Below, piece by piece: positions 18,521-27,567 of a stretch of 64,000 nt of DNA. The DNA comes from Mycolicibacter kumamotonensis (GTDB lineage Bacteria; Actinomycetota; Actinomycetes; Mycobacteriales; Mycobacteriaceae): positions 27,911 through 91,910 of the forward strand of contig NZ_MVHU01000018.1 of the NCBI RefSeq assembly GCF_002086285.1, given 5' to 3'. Positions within the stretch are counted from its first letter, which is position 1, and each line of letters starts with the position of its first letter. The notes under the pieces are model-generated. The model made no database searches, was not told where the DNA came from, and worked only from the letters and a program-made list of their open reading frames with translations. Position numbers and translations under genes: made by a program.

Positions 18521-19151
18521 ACCCGGTTCGGCGCAGCAGGATCACATTGTCGATCCACGTCGCCGGCTGTCCGTCGCGTCCGGTGTCCTGGCGACGTGAT
18601 TGTTCGGCGCGGATCCGCTCCCAGTTTCCGGGCTCGAGGTTCAACGACGCCAAGACTTCGTCGACACCGGCGAAATGATGGTCGCGGGCGTGCTCTTCGG
18701 CGCCCGGCGGCGGCGCCCCGTGGTCGACGATCAGCAGCCGCCCGCCCACCGCCACGGCGGCTGCGGCGCGACGCAGCACCGTCTCGCGGTCCAGCCGTGC
18801 CGGGGAGTGCAGAAACTGAGCCGACACCAGATCGAACCGGCCGTCGGGGAAGCTGGTGGACAGATCGTGGCGCTCGAAGCGGATGCGGAACAACACATCC
18901 CGTTGGGCGGCGGCGGCCCGGGCCCGATCCAACGCATTGGCCGAGACGTCGACGGCGAGCACCTCCCAGCCGTCCTCGGCCAGCCAGATGGCGTCGGCGC
19001 CCTCACCGCAGCCCAGGTCCAGCGCCCGGCCCGGCGCCAGATCGGCGGTGACCTCGGCAAGCTGGGCGTTGACCCGGCCGCTCCATACCCGCTCGTCCCC
19101 GCCGTAGAACTGTTCCCAGAACTCCCGGGCATCCTGCACCGACTCGGTCAT
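18519..19151 (-). CDS. class I SAM-dependent methyltransferase
   Basis: This 210-residue protein has an N-terminal FWEQFYGGDERVWSGRVNA segment and the SAM-binding motif DLGCGEGAD at 45-53, followed by VDVSANALDRA (motif II) and FDLVSAQFLH. The N-terminal FWE/VWSG pattern is shared with TehB-like and thiopurine-type small-molecule methyltransferases, so a thiol, chalcogenide or similar small substrate is possible but unproven. Its ATG overlaps the TGA of the upstream flavoprotein gene (ATGA), implying coupled translation and a joint function. Confidence 0.85.
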   Translation of the reverse strand: MTESVQDAREFWEQFYGGDERVWSGRVNAQLAEVTADLAPGRALDLGCGEGADAIWLAEDGWEVLAVDVSANALDRARAAAAQRDVLFRIRFERHDLSTSFPDGRFDLVSAQFLHSPARLDRETVLRRAAAAVAVGGRLLIVDHGAPPPGAEEHARDHHFAGVDEVLASLNLEPGNWERIRAEQSRRQDTGRDGQPATWIDNVILLRRTG

Positions 19152-20104
19152 CGCCGGCCCCCCGCGGTCGCCAGCCCGGGCAGCGGCAGCCCGTAGTCGT
19201 CGGCCGCCAGGCTCTGCACCACCGCCGCGGCGGCCCGAGAGCCCGCCGCGATCGCGGCGGCGACCTGCGGCATCTCCCCGGTCAGATCCCCGGCGGCGAA
19301 CACCCCGGAAATCGAGGTGCGGCACAGTGGGTCCACCCCGACCGGGTCTTCGGCGCCGGGCCCGAGGCCGGTGATGTCCACGCCGAGTCGTGCGGCGAGC
19401 CGATCGCGCTGCCGCATGCCCGTCGCGACCAGCATGCCGCGGCGCGCAAGCCGGCTGCCGTCGGCGAACACCACCGCCGACAGCTCGCCGTCGTCGGAAT
19501 CGAGCGCCGCTAGCGTCCGCTCGTCGACCTCGATGCCGGCAGCGGCCAGCCGGGCGCGCCCGGCGTCGTCGAGGTCGGCGGAACCGTCGCCGAGCACCAC
19601 GATGTCGTCGGTCCAGCACCGCGACAACAGCGCCAGGTGTACCGCGCGCTCACCGCGGGCCAGCACCGCCAGCGGTTGATCGGCGATCTCCCAGCCGTGG
19701 CAGAACGGGCAGTGGAAGACCGAACGGCCCCACAGCTCGTCCACGCCGGGCAGCTCCGGCGGCAGGTAGGCCATCCCGGTGGCCAGCAGCACCCGGCGGG
19801 TCCGCTCGGTGGCGCCGTCGGCCAGGCGCACCGCAAAGGCCCCGTCCACCCCGGTGACGTCGGTCACCGCGCCCGAGCGGATCTGCACCCCGTAGGAGGC
19901 GAGTTCGCTGCGGCCGAGCGCATACAGTTCGGCCGGCGGGCGGCCGTCGTGGCCCAACAGGCCGCCGATTCCGGCTGCGGCCAGGTTGCTCTGCTCCCCC
20001 GCGTCGATCAGCAGCGTCTTGCGCCGGGCCCGGCCCAGCATCAGGCCGGCGCTGAGCCCGGCCGCACCGCCGCCCACCACCAGACAATCCCAGATTTCAT
20101 CCAT
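19148..20104 (-). CDS. thioredoxin-reductase-like FAD/NAD(P) disulfide oxidoreductase
   Basis: The 318-residue protein has the FAD-binding GGGAAG at 11-16, a second nucleotide-binding region and the closing FAD motif GVFAAGDLTGE. A redox-active CPFC pair (Cys132, Cys135) sits where thioredoxin reductase has its CxxC. It should reduce a small disulfide or protein partner with NAD(P)H. ATG 20104 (MDEIWDCLVV) starts directly before the FAD motif; the longer open frame passes through the promoter. The methyltransferase follows with a 4-bp overlap. An inverted repeat 32-49 bp upstream of the start is shared with the XRE-cupin regulator gene. Confidence 0.88.
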   Translation of the reverse strand: MDEIWDCLVVGGGAAGLSAGLMLGRARRKTLLIDAGEQSNLAAAGIGGLLGHDGRPPAELYALGRSELASYGVQIRSGAVTDVTGVDGAFAVRLADGATERTRRVLLATGMAYLPPELPGVDELWGRSVFHCPFCHGWEIADQPLAVLARGERAVHLALLSRCWTDDIVVLGDGSADLDDAGRARLAAAGIEVDERTLAALDSDDGELSAVVFADGSRLARRGMLVATGMRQRDRLAARLGVDITGLGPGAEDPVGVDPLCRTSISGVFAAGDLTGEMPQVAAAIAAGSRAAAAVVQSLAADDYGLPLPGLATAGGRR

Positions 20105-20135
20105 GACGCCGAGGGTGCCGCGGCCCCTGCACCGG

Positions 20136-20170
20136 TAGCAAGTTAATTTGCTATACAGGCAAATACGGGG
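20136..20170. promoter_or_regulatory. inverted-repeat operator 1 (reductase/cysK divergent promoter)
   Basis: TAGCAA-N6-TTGCTA (20136-20153) is a perfect inverted repeat, and a third half-site GGCAAA follows at about 20158-20163. The same layout, with matching flanks (ATRCAGGCAAA and a GGGG run), recurs at 21834 over the start of the XRE-cupin gene. I infer a binding site for that regulator controlling the leftward reductase-methyltransferase pair and possibly the rightward cysK. Confidence 0.6.
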
Positions 20171-20282
20171 TGTTCTTGCGGGCCGTCCGCCGCCGCATCG
20201 AGGCCGACTCCTAGCATCGGTTAACGGGTGTATCCGGTGTGGCCGCACGGCACCGGACGAGCAGCGAGAGATAAGGTCGCCT

Positions 20283-21218
20283 ATGGGCAGGATCTACGAC
20301 AACGTCACCGAACTGGTCGGGCATACGCCGCTCGTCCGCCTCAACCGGCTGACCGACGGCCTCGGCGCGGAGGTGGCGGCCAAGCTGGAGTTCTATAACC
20401 CGGCACACAGTGTCAAGGATCGAATAGGGGTTGCGATCATCGACGCCGCCGAGCGATCCGGTGAATTGCGGCCTGGCGGAACGATCGTCGAGGCGACCAG
20501 TGGCAATACCGGCATCGCGCTGGCGATGGTCGGCGCGGCGCGCGGCTACAAGGTGATCCTCACCATGCCGGACACGATGTCCACCGAACGCCGGGTGATG
20601 CTTCGCGCCTTCGGCGCCGAGATCGTGTTGACCCCCGGCGCCGAGGGCATGTCCGGCGCGGTGGCCAAGGCGAAGCAGATCATCGCCGACACCGACAACG
20701 CCGTCGCCGCCGATCAGTTCGCCAACCCGGCCAACCCGCAGATCCACTCGGCGACGACGGCCGAGGAGATCTGGTCGGATACCGGGGGCGCCGTCGACAT
20801 CTTCGTCGCCGGCATCGGCACGGGGGGAACCCTGACCGGGGTGGGCCACGCCCTCAAGGCACGCAAGCCCGAGGTCAGCATCGTCGGCGTGGAGCCGAAA
20901 GACTCCGCGATTCTCAACGGCGGCGACCCGGGACCCCACAAACTCCAGGGTCTGGGGCCGAATTTCGTGCCCGAGGTGCTCGACCGGGACGTCTACGACG
21001 AGATCATCGACGTCGGCTTTGAGGACGCCATCCGCGTCGCCCGCGCGCTCGGCACCGACGAGGGCATCCTCGGCGGAATCTCGGCGGGTGCGAACGTCTG
21101 GGCCGCACTGGAACTGGGCAAGCGCCCGGAGAACGCCGGGAAGCTCATCGTGGTGATCATCCCGGACTTCGGCGAACGCTACATCTCGACACCGCTGTTC
21201 GAGCACATCCGGGAATGA
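20283..21218 (+). CDS. cysK: cysteine synthase A (O-acetylserine sulfhydrylase)
   Basis: CysK makes cysteine from O-acetylserine and sulfide using pyridoxal phosphate. The 311-residue protein has the PLP lysine in [11 protein letters not shown] (Lys45), the [10 protein letters not shown] substrate loop, the phosphate-binding GTGGTLTG and the ending [16 protein letters not shown] 20283 (MGRIYDNV) gives the usual length. cysE follows 7 bp downstream, so the two steps of cysteine synthesis are encoded together. The C-terminal Ile typical of SAT for complex formation is present on CysE. Confidence 0.95.
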   Translation: MGRIYDNVTELVGHTPLVRLNRLTDGLGAEVAAKLEFYNPAHSVKDRIGVAIIDAAERSGELRPGGTIVEATSGNTGIALAMVGAARGYKVILTMPDTMSTERRVMLRAFGAEIVLTPGAEGMSGAVAKAKQIIADTDNAVAADQFANPANPQIHSATTAEEIWSDTGGAVDIFVAGIGTGGTLTGVGHALKARKPEVSIVGVEPKDSAILNGGDPGPHKLQGLGPNFVPEVLDRDVYDEIIDVGFEDAIRVARALGTDEGILGGISAGANVWAALELGKRPENAGKLIVVIIPDFGERYISTPLFEHIRE

Positions 21219-21225
21219 CCACGCC

Positions 21226-21810
21226 ATGAGCCTGCTATCGGCGGTACGCGAGGACCTGCGCAACGCACGGGCGCACGACCCTGCCGCGCGTGGGGACCTC
21301 GAGAACGCGCTGGTCTATTCGGGTCTGCATGCCATCTGGTCGCACCGGGTGGCACACCGGCTTTGGCGCCGGCCGGCTCTGCGCGGTCTCGCCCGAGTGC
21401 TCTCGCAGTTCACCCGCCTGGTCACCGGGATCGAGATCCATCCGGGTGCGACCATCGGCCGGCGGTTCTTCATCGACCACGGATTCGGTGTCGTGATCGG
21501 TGAGACCACCGAGATCGGCGATGATGTGATGCTCTACCACGGCGTGACGCTGGGCGGCCGCTCACTGAACCGGGGCAAGCGCCATCCGACGGTCGGCGAC
21601 CGGGTGACCATCGGCGCGGGCGCAAAAGTGCTCGGGCCGTTACGCATCGGCGACGATTCGGCTATCGGCGCCAACGCCGTCATCACCCGTGACGTGCCGG
21701 CGAATTCGATCGCCACCGGAATCCCGGCGGTGGTGCGCGCCCGCACCGCGAACCAGCGTGAGCCGGGCGTCGACCCGACGTCCTACATCGATCCCGCCAT
21801 GTACATCTGA
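21226..21810 (+). CDS. cysE: serine O-acetyltransferase
   Basis: CysE acetylates serine with acetyl-CoA, giving the substrate of CysK. This is a short actinobacterial type (194 residues): a helical N-terminus with [13 protein letters not shown], then left-handed beta-helix hexapeptide repeats from about residue 68 ([19 protein letters not shown], with catalytic His) to about 170. It ends in Ile (PAMYI), as needed to insert into the CysK active site in the cysteine synthase complex. ATG 21226 lies 7 bp after the cysK stop. Confidence 0.95.
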   Translation: MSLLSAVREDLRNARAHDPAARGDLENALVYSGLHAIWSHRVAHRLWRRPALRGLARVLSQFTRLVTGIEIHPGATIGRRFFIDHGFGVVIGETTEIGDDVMLYHGVTLGGRSLNRGKRHPTVGDRVTIGAGAKVLGPLRIGDDSAIGANAVITRDVPANSIATGIPAVVRARTANQREPGVDPTSYIDPAMYI

Positions 21811-21833
21811 CGTTGCGCGGTCCCGCCAGCACC

Positions 21834-21866
21834 TGGCAAGGTTAGTTGCCATGCAGGCAAACGTCG
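21834..21866. promoter_or_regulatory. inverted-repeat operator 2, over the XRE-cupin gene start
   Basis: TGGCAA-N6-TTGCCA (21834-21851) is a perfect inverted repeat, and a third half-site GGCAAA lies at 21855-21860, forming a second dyad TTGCC-ATGCA-GGCAA. The ATG start codon of the regulator lies in the spacer of that second dyad. The layout matches operator 1 at 20136. Binding here would block transcription or initiation of the regulator gene, which suggests autoregulation. Confidence 0.6.
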
Positions 21867-22426
21867 GGGAAAGCAGCGTTGATCTGCGGGTGCGGCGACG
21901 GCTGCGTGAGCTGCGCACGCAACAGGGCCTGACGTTGGAGGACGTGGCCACCCGCGCCGGTATCGACGTTTCCACGCTGAGCCGGCTGGAGTCCGGCAAG
22001 CGGCGCTTGGCCCTGGATCACCTGCCCCGGCTGGCCGAGGCCTTGTCGGTCAGCACCGACGAGTTGCTCCGCGCCCCCGAACACCCGGACCCGCGGGTAC
22101 GGGGCAGCTCGCATACCCGCCACGGCATCACCTACTGGCCGCTGACCCGGCACGGGCCGGCGGGCGGTCTGCACGCCTTCAAGATCCGGGTCAGCGTGCG
22201 GCGCCGCCGCCCGGCCGAGTTACCGGTGCACGAGGGCCACGAGTGGATGTACCTGCTGTCCGGCCGCCTCCGGCTGGTGCTCGGCGAGGATGATTTCCTG
22301 ATCGGCCCGGGCGAGGCCGTCGAGTTCTCCACCTGGACCCCGCACTGGTTCGGCGCGGTCGACGGCCCGGCCGAGGCGATCGTGATCTTCGGCACCCACG
22401 GCGAACGGGTGCACCTGCACGATTGA
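21851..22426 (+). CDS. XRE-family regulator with C-terminal cupin domain
   Basis: The 191-residue protein has an XRE helix-turn-helix at about 10-67 (RLRELRTQQGLTLEDVATRAG, then STLSRLESGKRRL) and a cupin_2 domain at about 105-190 (VHEGHEWMYLLSGRLRLVLG, GPGEAVEFSTWTPHWFG). The cupin probably senses a small molecule. ATG 21851 (MQANVGESS) is preceded by AAGG at 9 bases; the frame is open upstream into cysE. Two similar inverted repeats, one over its own start and one in the reductase/cysK promoter, are the probable binding sites. Confidence 0.9.
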   Translation: MQANVGESSVDLRVRRRLRELRTQQGLTLEDVATRAGIDVSTLSRLESGKRRLALDHLPRLAEALSVSTDELLRAPEHPDPRVRGSSHTRHGITYWPLTRHGPAGGLHAFKIRVSVRRRRPAELPVHEGHEWMYLLSGRLRLVLGEDDFLIGPGEAVEFSTWTPHWFGAVDGPAEAIVIFGTHGERVHLHD

Positions 22427-22432
22427 GGCCGC

Positions 22433-23551
22433 CTACAGGTAGGAGGTCTGGTTCACCAGCCGCACTGAGGCCGGCCCGTCACCGAAGAACTCGGCGATGC
22501 TCAACGACGCCAGATCCAGGTGCAGCCGGTAGAGGATCGCCGGGCCGGCGTCCAGCGCCAGGCGCAGCACGGTCTTGATCGGTGTCACGTGCGACACCAC
22601 CAACACGGTGGTGCCGCTGTGTTCGGCGATGATCCGGTCGCGTGCCCGCAACACCCGCCGCTGCACCGCGTCGAAACTCTCCCCCTCCGGGGGCTGGGTG
22701 GAGGTGTCCTTGAGCCAGCGCCGGTGCAGCTCCGGGTCTCGGGCGGCCGCCTCGGCGAATGTCAGCCCCTCCCAGGCCCCGAAGTCGGTCTCGGTCAGGT
22801 CCTCATCGACCGTCACGTCCAGGCGCAGCAGCTTCGCCGCGGCGGTGGCCGTGTCAAAGCAGCGCTGCAGCGGCGAACTGATGACCGCGCCGATGCCGCC
22901 GCGCTGGGCGATGTAGCGGGCCGCCGCGTCGGCTTGCGCGCGGCCCATGTCGGTCAGCGGCGGGTTGCCCCGGCCGGAGTAGCGCCGGTGCACCGACAGT
23001 TCGGTCTGCCCGTGCCGCAACAGCAACAGTCGCGTGGGCGTTCCGGTTGCTCCCGTCCAGCCGGGTGCCGTCGGCGCCGCAGGCTTTCCGGGCCTTTCAC
23101 CCTCCGATTCATCGGATTCACCCGAAGCCAGTTCCTGAACGGCCGGAGCGGCCGCGGCGTCCATCGCCTGATTCGCCAGGCGATCGGCATAAGAGTTCTT
23201 CTCCCGCGGAATCCAGCTGTAGCGGACGTGGTCGAACTTCGACGCCAACTCGCGGGCCTGCCGGTGCAGGGGAATCAGGTCGGGATGCTTGACCTTCCAC
23301 CGGCCGGCCATCTGCTCGACGACCAGCTTCGAATCCATGAAGACCGCGACCTCCGCGGCGCCCAGCCGGGCCGCCTCGGTCAAACCGGCTACCAGGCCGC
23401 GGTATTCGGCCACGTTGTTGGTGGCCACACCGATCGACTCCATGGCTTCGGCCAGCACCTCGGCGCGATCCGCGGACCACACCACCGTTCCGTAGCCGGC
23501 CGGCCCCGGATTGCCGCGGGACCCGCCGTCGGCTTCGATAATGACCTTCAT
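22433..23551 (-). CDS. bifunctional RNase HI / acid (alpha-ribazole-type) phosphatase
   Basis: Ortholog of M. tuberculosis Rv2228c. The N-terminal domain (about 1-135) is type I RNase H, with the acidic residues in IIEADGGSRGN, TNNVAEYRGL and FMDSKLVVEQ that bind the two metals; it removes RNA from RNA-DNA hybrids. After a Glu/Pro-rich linker, the C-terminal domain (about 170-372) is a histidine phosphatase with RHGQTE and VVSHVTP. The family phosphatase half was linked to cobalamin synthesis (CobC activity). ATG 23551 starts the RNase H domain directly and gives 372 residues. Confidence 0.95.
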   Translation of the reverse strand: MKVIIEADGGSRGNPGPAGYGTVVWSADRAEVLAEAMESIGVATNNVAEYRGLVAGLTEAARLGAAEVAVFMDSKLVVEQMAGRWKVKHPDLIPLHRQARELASKFDHVRYSWIPREKNSYADRLANQAMDAAAAPAVQELASGESDESEGERPGKPAAPTAPGWTGATGTPTRLLLLRHGQTELSVHRRYSGRGNPPLTDMGRAQADAAARYIAQRGGIGAVISSPLQRCFDTATAAAKLLRLDVTVDEDLTETDFGAWEGLTFAEAAARDPELHRRWLKDTSTQPPEGESFDAVQRRVLRARDRIIAEHSGTTVLVVSHVTPIKTVLRLALDAGPAILYRLHLDLASLSIAEFFGDGPASVRLVNQTSYL

Positions 23552-23561
23552 CGGCGGTGGA

Positions 23562-24296
23562 CTACCCGAAGTCCTTGACCCGCAACAGGATCGCACTGCA
23601 TTCCGGGCAGCGCAGCACCTCCTCCGGTGGAGCGGCCGAGATCCGCGCCAGCTCCCCGCGGTCGATCTCGATCCGGCAGGCCCCGCACTGGCCGCCCCGT
23701 AGCGGTCCCGCACCGACCCCGGCGGAGGCCCGCTGACGTTCGTAGAGCGCCAGCAGCTCGCCGTCGATCGCCGCGGCCAGCTCGGCACGGCTGGCCGCGC
23801 GCTGCGCACGGGTGGTCTCGATCTCGGCCGATGTGGTGTCCAAACTCTGCTGGACCCGGGCCAAGTCGGCCGCCAGCCCGTCGATCACGGCCGACTCGGC
23901 GGTCGCCTGGGTCTGCAGTTGCTCACGCTGCTCCAGCAGCTCCAGCAGCGAGTCCTCCAGGCTGGCCTGCCGCCGCTGCAATGTCTCCAGCTCGTGCTGC
24001 AGGTCGACGACCTGCTTGGCGTTGGTCTGCCCCGAGTCCAGCAGGGTGCGGTCGCGATCCTCGCGCTGGCGCACCGCATCGATCTCCGACTCGAAGCGGG
24101 CCGCCTGGGCGTCCAGGTCCTCCAACGCCAGCTCCAGCGCGGCCAGCCGGTCGGAGGCGGCGGTGTGGTCGGCCTGGATGCGCTCGAGGTCTTGCTGCTC
24201 GGGAAGATGCCCGGCCCGATGCGCGATCCGCGCCAGCTCCGCATCGAGCTCCGACAATTCCAGAAGCGAACGTTGTTGTGCCACTTCAGCCTTCAT
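23562..24296 (-). CDS. coiled-coil protein with C4 zinc ribbon (Rv2229c ortholog)
   Basis: The 244-residue protein is a long antiparallel coiled coil (about 1-180, many Leu/Gln/Glu heptads) followed by a zinc ribbon with two CxxC pairs, CGAC and CPEC, near the C-terminus. The family (DUF164-type) has proposed roles in nucleic-acid or ribosome-related processes; none is proven here. ATG 24296 overlaps the TGA of the upstream Nif3-like gene (ATGA), and the RNase H gene follows 10 bp downstream, so the three form an operon. Confidence 0.92.
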   Translation of the reverse strand: MKAEVAQQRSLLELSELDAELARIAHRAGHLPEQQDLERIQADHTAASDRLAALELALEDLDAQAARFESEIDAVRQREDRDRTLLDSGQTNAKQVVDLQHELETLQRRQASLEDSLLELLEQREQLQTQATAESAVIDGLAADLARVQQSLDTTSAEIETTRAQRAASRAELAAAIDGELLALYERQRASAGVGAGPLRGGQCGACRIEIDRGELARISAAPPEEVLRCPECSAILLRVKDFG

Positions 24297-25426
24297 CGCC
24301 GATCTCCTTCGAGCGCGAGGTTCCAGGGGTCGGTGCGCAGCGCGCTGACGCGCACCGGCAGGGCCGCACCGAAGTGCGAACGTAAGACGTCGGCGGCCTG
24401 CGCGCACCACGGGTATTCGCTGGCCCAGTGCGCCACGTCGACCAGCGCCACCGCCGAGCGGCGGGAGTGCTCGTCGGCCGGATGGTGACGCAGATCGGCG
24501 GTGACGTAGGCCTGGGCGTCGGCCCTGGCCGCCGCATCCAGCAGGGAGTCCCCGGCGCCGCCGCAGACCGCCACCCGCGACACCGGCAGATCGGGGTCCC
24601 CCGCCGCGCGCACCCCCCACGAGGTGGCCGGCAGTCCGGCGGCCACCCGGGCGACGAAAGCGCTCAGCGGCTCCGGCGCTGCCAAGGTGCCGATCCGGCC
24701 GATTCCGACACCGGCGGGCAGCGGCTGCAACGCGAAGACGTCGAACGCCGGCTCCTCGTAGGGGTGCGCGGCCAGCAGCGCCGCCCGGACCCGGGCGCGG
24801 GCGGATGCCGGAGCCACCACCTCGACGCGGTCCTCGGTGACGCGCTCCACCGCGCCCACCCGGCCGATCGTCGGCGCCGCGCCGTCACCGGGCAGGAACT
24901 GGCCGGTGCCGGTCACGCTCCAGCTGCACTGCGCATAGTCGCCGATGTGCCCGGCCCCGGCGGCGAACACCGCGGCCCGCACCGCATCGGCGTGTTCGAC
25001 CGGCGTGTAGATCACCCACTTGTCGGTGTCGGGAGCCCGGGTCGCCGGTTCCAGCACGGCCTCCACGGTCAGCCCCAGCGCCTCAGCCAGCGCATCCGAC
25101 ACCCCGGGGGCGGCCGAGTCGGCGTTGGTGTGCGCGGTGAACAGGGCACGCCCGGAACGGATCAGCCGGTGTATCAGAGACCCCTTGGGCGTGCTCGCCG
25201 CCACGGTATCCACCCCGCGCAACAGCAGCGGATGATGGGCCAGCAGCAGGCCGCCTTCGGGAACCTCGTCGACGACCGCCGCGGTGGCGTCGACCGCGAT
25301 CGTCACCGAACCCACCGCGTCGTCGGGGTCACCACAGACCAGCCCCACCGAATCCCAGGACTGGGCCAGTTCCGGCGGGTAGGCGGCATCGAGCACGTCG
25401 ATGACATCAGCCAGCCGCACAGTCAC
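24293..25426 (-). CDS. Nif3/DUF34 family dinuclear metal protein (Rv2230c ortholog)
   Basis: The 377-residue protein is a Nif3/YbgI-type (DUF34) protein with an inserted middle domain. Metal ligands are visible in [17 protein letters not shown] and, near the end, [14 protein letters not shown] VDVAHWASE. It was long annotated as GTP cyclohydrolase I type 2, which is not supported for most members. GTG 25426 ([10 protein letters not shown]) matches the mycobacterial N-terminus [10 protein letters not shown]. In M. tuberculosis cobC lies just upstream; here it is absent and ptkA begins 61 bp away, divergently. Confidence 0.93.
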   Translation of the reverse strand: MTVRLADVIDVLDAAYPPELAQSWDSVGLVCGDPDDAVGSVTIAVDATAAVVDEVPEGGLLLAHHPLLLRGVDTVAASTPKGSLIHRLIRSGRALFTAHTNADSAAPGVSDALAEALGLTVEAVLEPATRAPDTDKWVIYTPVEHADAVRAAVFAAGAGHIGDYAQCSWSVTGTGQFLPGDGAAPTIGRVGAVERVTEDRVEVVAPASARARVRAALLAAHPYEEPAFDVFALQPLPAGVGIGRIGTLAAPEPLSAFVARVAAGLPATSWGVRAAGDPDLPVSRVAVCGGAGDSLLDAAARADAQAYVTADLRHHPADEHSRRSAVALVDVAHWASEYPWCAQAADVLRSHFGAALPVRVSALRTDPWNLALEGDRR

Positions 25427-25487
25427 ACTCCAAGACAGTAGTGCGCCACCCGGCAGGCCCGCCGCGCACATCGGGGACAATGGGGCC

Positions 25488-26159
25488 GTGACCCGCACGA
25501 CCACTGTCAGCGCCGAGCTGGTGATCTTCGACCTGGACGGCACCTTGACCGACTCCGCCGCCGGGATCGTCGCCAGCTTCCGCCACGCGCTGGAGCACAT
25601 CGGCGCACCGGTGCCCGACGGTGACCTGGCCCAGCGGCTCGTCGGGCCCCCGATACATCACACCCTGGCCGGAATGGGCCTCGGCGAGCTGACCGACGCG
25701 GCGATCGCCGCCTACCGCGCCGACTACACCAGCCGCGGCTGGCTGATGAACACCATGTTCGACGGCGTCACCGCGCTGCTGGCCGACCTGCGGGCCGCCG
25801 GGGTCCGGTTGGCCGTGGCCACCTCCAAAGTCGAGCCGACCGCGCGCAAGATCCTGGCCCACTTCTCACTCGACGGGTTTTTCGAGGTGGTCGCCGGCGC
25901 CAGCGTCGACGGCACCCGGTCGGCGAAGTCCGCGGTGCTGGCCCATGCGCTCGAGCAACTGGCGCCGCTGCCGGCCCGGGTGCTGATGGTCGGCGACCGG
26001 CGTCACGACGTGGACGGCGCGGCGGCGCACGGGATCGACACCGTGCTGGTCGGCTGGGGTTACGGGCAGTCCGACTACCCGACCGGCGCAGCAGCCGACG
26101 ACGGTCTTTTAGCCCGCGTGCAGACCATGGACGAACTGCGGGAGGTGCTCGGTGTCTGA
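25488..26159 (+). CDS. ptkA: HAD-family protein tyrosine kinase/phosphatase-like PtkA
   Basis: The 223-residue haloacid-dehalogenase-fold protein has motif I FDLDGTL (Asp15, Asp17), motif II in VATSKVEPT, and motif [13 protein letters not shown]. tuberculosis PtkA, the ortholog by position, is an unusual tyrosine kinase acting on PtpA. It has a disordered N-terminal extension of about 70 residues that is not encoded here: upstream of GTG 25488 the sequence is the 61-bp divergent promoter. The first 8 bases of ptpA overlap its end. The enzymatic role is transferred from the ortholog, not seen in the sequence. Confidence 0.88.
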   Translation: MTRTTTVSAELVIFDLDGTLTDSAAGIVASFRHALEHIGAPVPDGDLAQRLVGPPIHHTLAGMGLGELTDAAIAAYRADYTSRGWLMNTMFDGVTALLADLRAAGVRLAVATSKVEPTARKILAHFSLDGFFEVVAGASVDGTRSAKSAVLAHALEQLAPLPARVLMVGDRRHDVDGAAAHGIDTVLVGWGYGQSDYPTGAAADDGLLARVQTMDELREVLGV

Positions 26160-26646
26160 CCCGGCACTGCACGTCACGTTCGTCTGCACCGGCAACATCT
26201 GCCGCTCCCCGATGGCCGAGAAGATGTTCGCCCACCAGCTCGCCCAGCGCGGTCTGGGTGAGCTGGTGCGGGTCACCAGCGCCGGGACCGCGCACTGGCA
26301 TATCGGCAAGGGCGCCGACGAGCGCACCAGCCGGGTGCTGCGCGACAACGGCTATCCGGTGGAACACTGCGCCGCGCAGGTCGGCGACGATCATCTGGCC
26401 GCCGATCTGGTGGTGGCGCTGGGGCGCAACCACGTCGGCTGGCTTCGCGAGCTCGGTGTACCGGCCGATCGGATCCGGATGCTGCGGTCCTTCGATCCGC
26501 GTTCGGGTGCGGCCGTTCCCGACGTCGACGATCCCTACTACGGCGGCCACGACGATTTCGTGCGGGCGTTCAGCGTCATCGCGGCCGCGCTTCCGGGCCT
26601 GCACGACTGGGTCGACGCACAATTGGCGTCCGGCGGGGGCGGCTGA
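26152..26646 (+). CDS. ptpA: low-molecular-weight protein tyrosine phosphatase
   Basis: The 164-residue protein has the P-loop CTGNICRS (nucleophile Cys12, Arg18) and the general acid loop DPYYGG (Asp127, with the two tyrosines 129-130 that PtkA phosphorylates in M. tuberculosis). In pathogenic mycobacteria PtpA is secreted and blocks phagosome maturation; in an environmental species its target is unknown. The GTG start at 26152 lies inside ptkA, with an 8-bp overlap. Its TGA shares a base with the ATG of the SURF1 gene (TGATG). Confidence 0.95.
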   Translation: MSDPALHVTFVCTGNICRSPMAEKMFAHQLAQRGLGELVRVTSAGTAHWHIGKGADERTSRVLRDNGYPVEHCAAQVGDDHLAADLVVALGRNHVGWLRELGVPADRIRMLRSFDPRSGAAVPDVDDPYYGGHDDFVRAFSVIAAALPGLHDWVDAQLASGGGG

Positions 26647-27482
26647 TGCGGCGGCTGGCCTTCCTGCTGCGCCCGAGCTGGCTGGCCCTGGCGGTGGTGG
26701 TGTTGGCCTTCGCCTATCTGTGCTTCACCGTGCTGGCGCCGTGGCAGTTGGGCAAGAACACCACCACGTCCCGCGCCAACAGCCAACTCGAACGGGCGTT
26801 GACCGCGCAACCCGTTCCGCTGACAACAGTGCTGCCGCACCAGGATTCGTCGGCACCGGATGAGCAATGGCGGCCGGTGACCGCCACCGGACACTACCTC
26901 GCCGAGGCGCAGGTGCTGGTCCGGTTGCGGTTGGTCGACGGTGCGCCTGCCGTCGAGGTCCTGACGCCGTTCGCGGTCCGCGGCGGGCCGACGGTGCTGG
27001 TCAATCGCGGCTATGTGCGCACCGACGACGGCGGCTCGCGGATGCCGCAGATTGCGCCGCCACCGGACGGGCAGGTCACCATCACGGCGCGGCTGCGGGA
27101 TTCGCAGGAAGCCGTTCCGGGCAAGAATCCGTTCAGCGAGAACGGTTTCCGCCAGGTTTACTCGATCAACACCGAACAGGTCGCGGCGTTGACCAAAGTT
27201 CCGCTGACCGGCTCCTACCTGCAGCTGGTCGAGGACCAGCCGGGCGGGCTGGGACTGATCGCGCTGCCGCGCCGGGATGCCGGACCGTTCTTGTCCTACG
27301 GGATCCAGTGGATCGCGTTCGGCATCCTCGCCCCGATCGGGTTGGGCTACTTCGCCTACGCCGAAATGCGGGCGCGGCGCGCGGAGAAATCCGACGCCGG
27401 CGCCGACGCCGATCCCGATGAGCCGGCGCCGCCGATGACCGTCGAGCAAAAGCTCGCCGACCGGTACGGCCGGCGCCGCTGA
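26646..27482 (+). CDS. SURF1 family cytochrome oxidase biogenesis protein (Rv2235 ortholog)
   Basis: The 278-residue protein has the SURF1 layout: a transmembrane helix near the N-terminus (about 12-30, ending APWQLGKN), a periplasmic domain with the conserved RPVTATGHY and LVNRGYVR, and a second helix at about 215-237 ([16 protein letters not shown]), then a charged tail. SURF1 proteins assist assembly of the aa3-type cytochrome c oxidase. Start and preceding stop overlap by one base (TGATG), so it is translated together with ptpA. Confidence 0.93.
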   Translation: MRRLAFLLRPSWLALAVVVLAFAYLCFTVLAPWQLGKNTTTSRANSQLERALTAQPVPLTTVLPHQDSSAPDEQWRPVTATGHYLAEAQVLVRLRLVDGAPAVEVLTPFAVRGGPTVLVNRGYVRTDDGGSRMPQIAPPPDGQVTITARLRDSQEAVPGKNPFSENGFRQVYSINTEQVAALTKVPLTGSYLQLVEDQPGGLGLIALPRRDAGPFLSYGIQWIAFGILAPIGLGYFAYAEMRARRAEKSDAGADADPDEPAPPMTVEQKLADRYGRRR

Positions 27483-27567
27483 GCACCGCGGCGCCTCGAC
27501 AAACCGCCTCGAGTGCGGCATATCCGCCCCGGTATTCGGGCATACTCGCACCCATGGAGCAGCGCCG

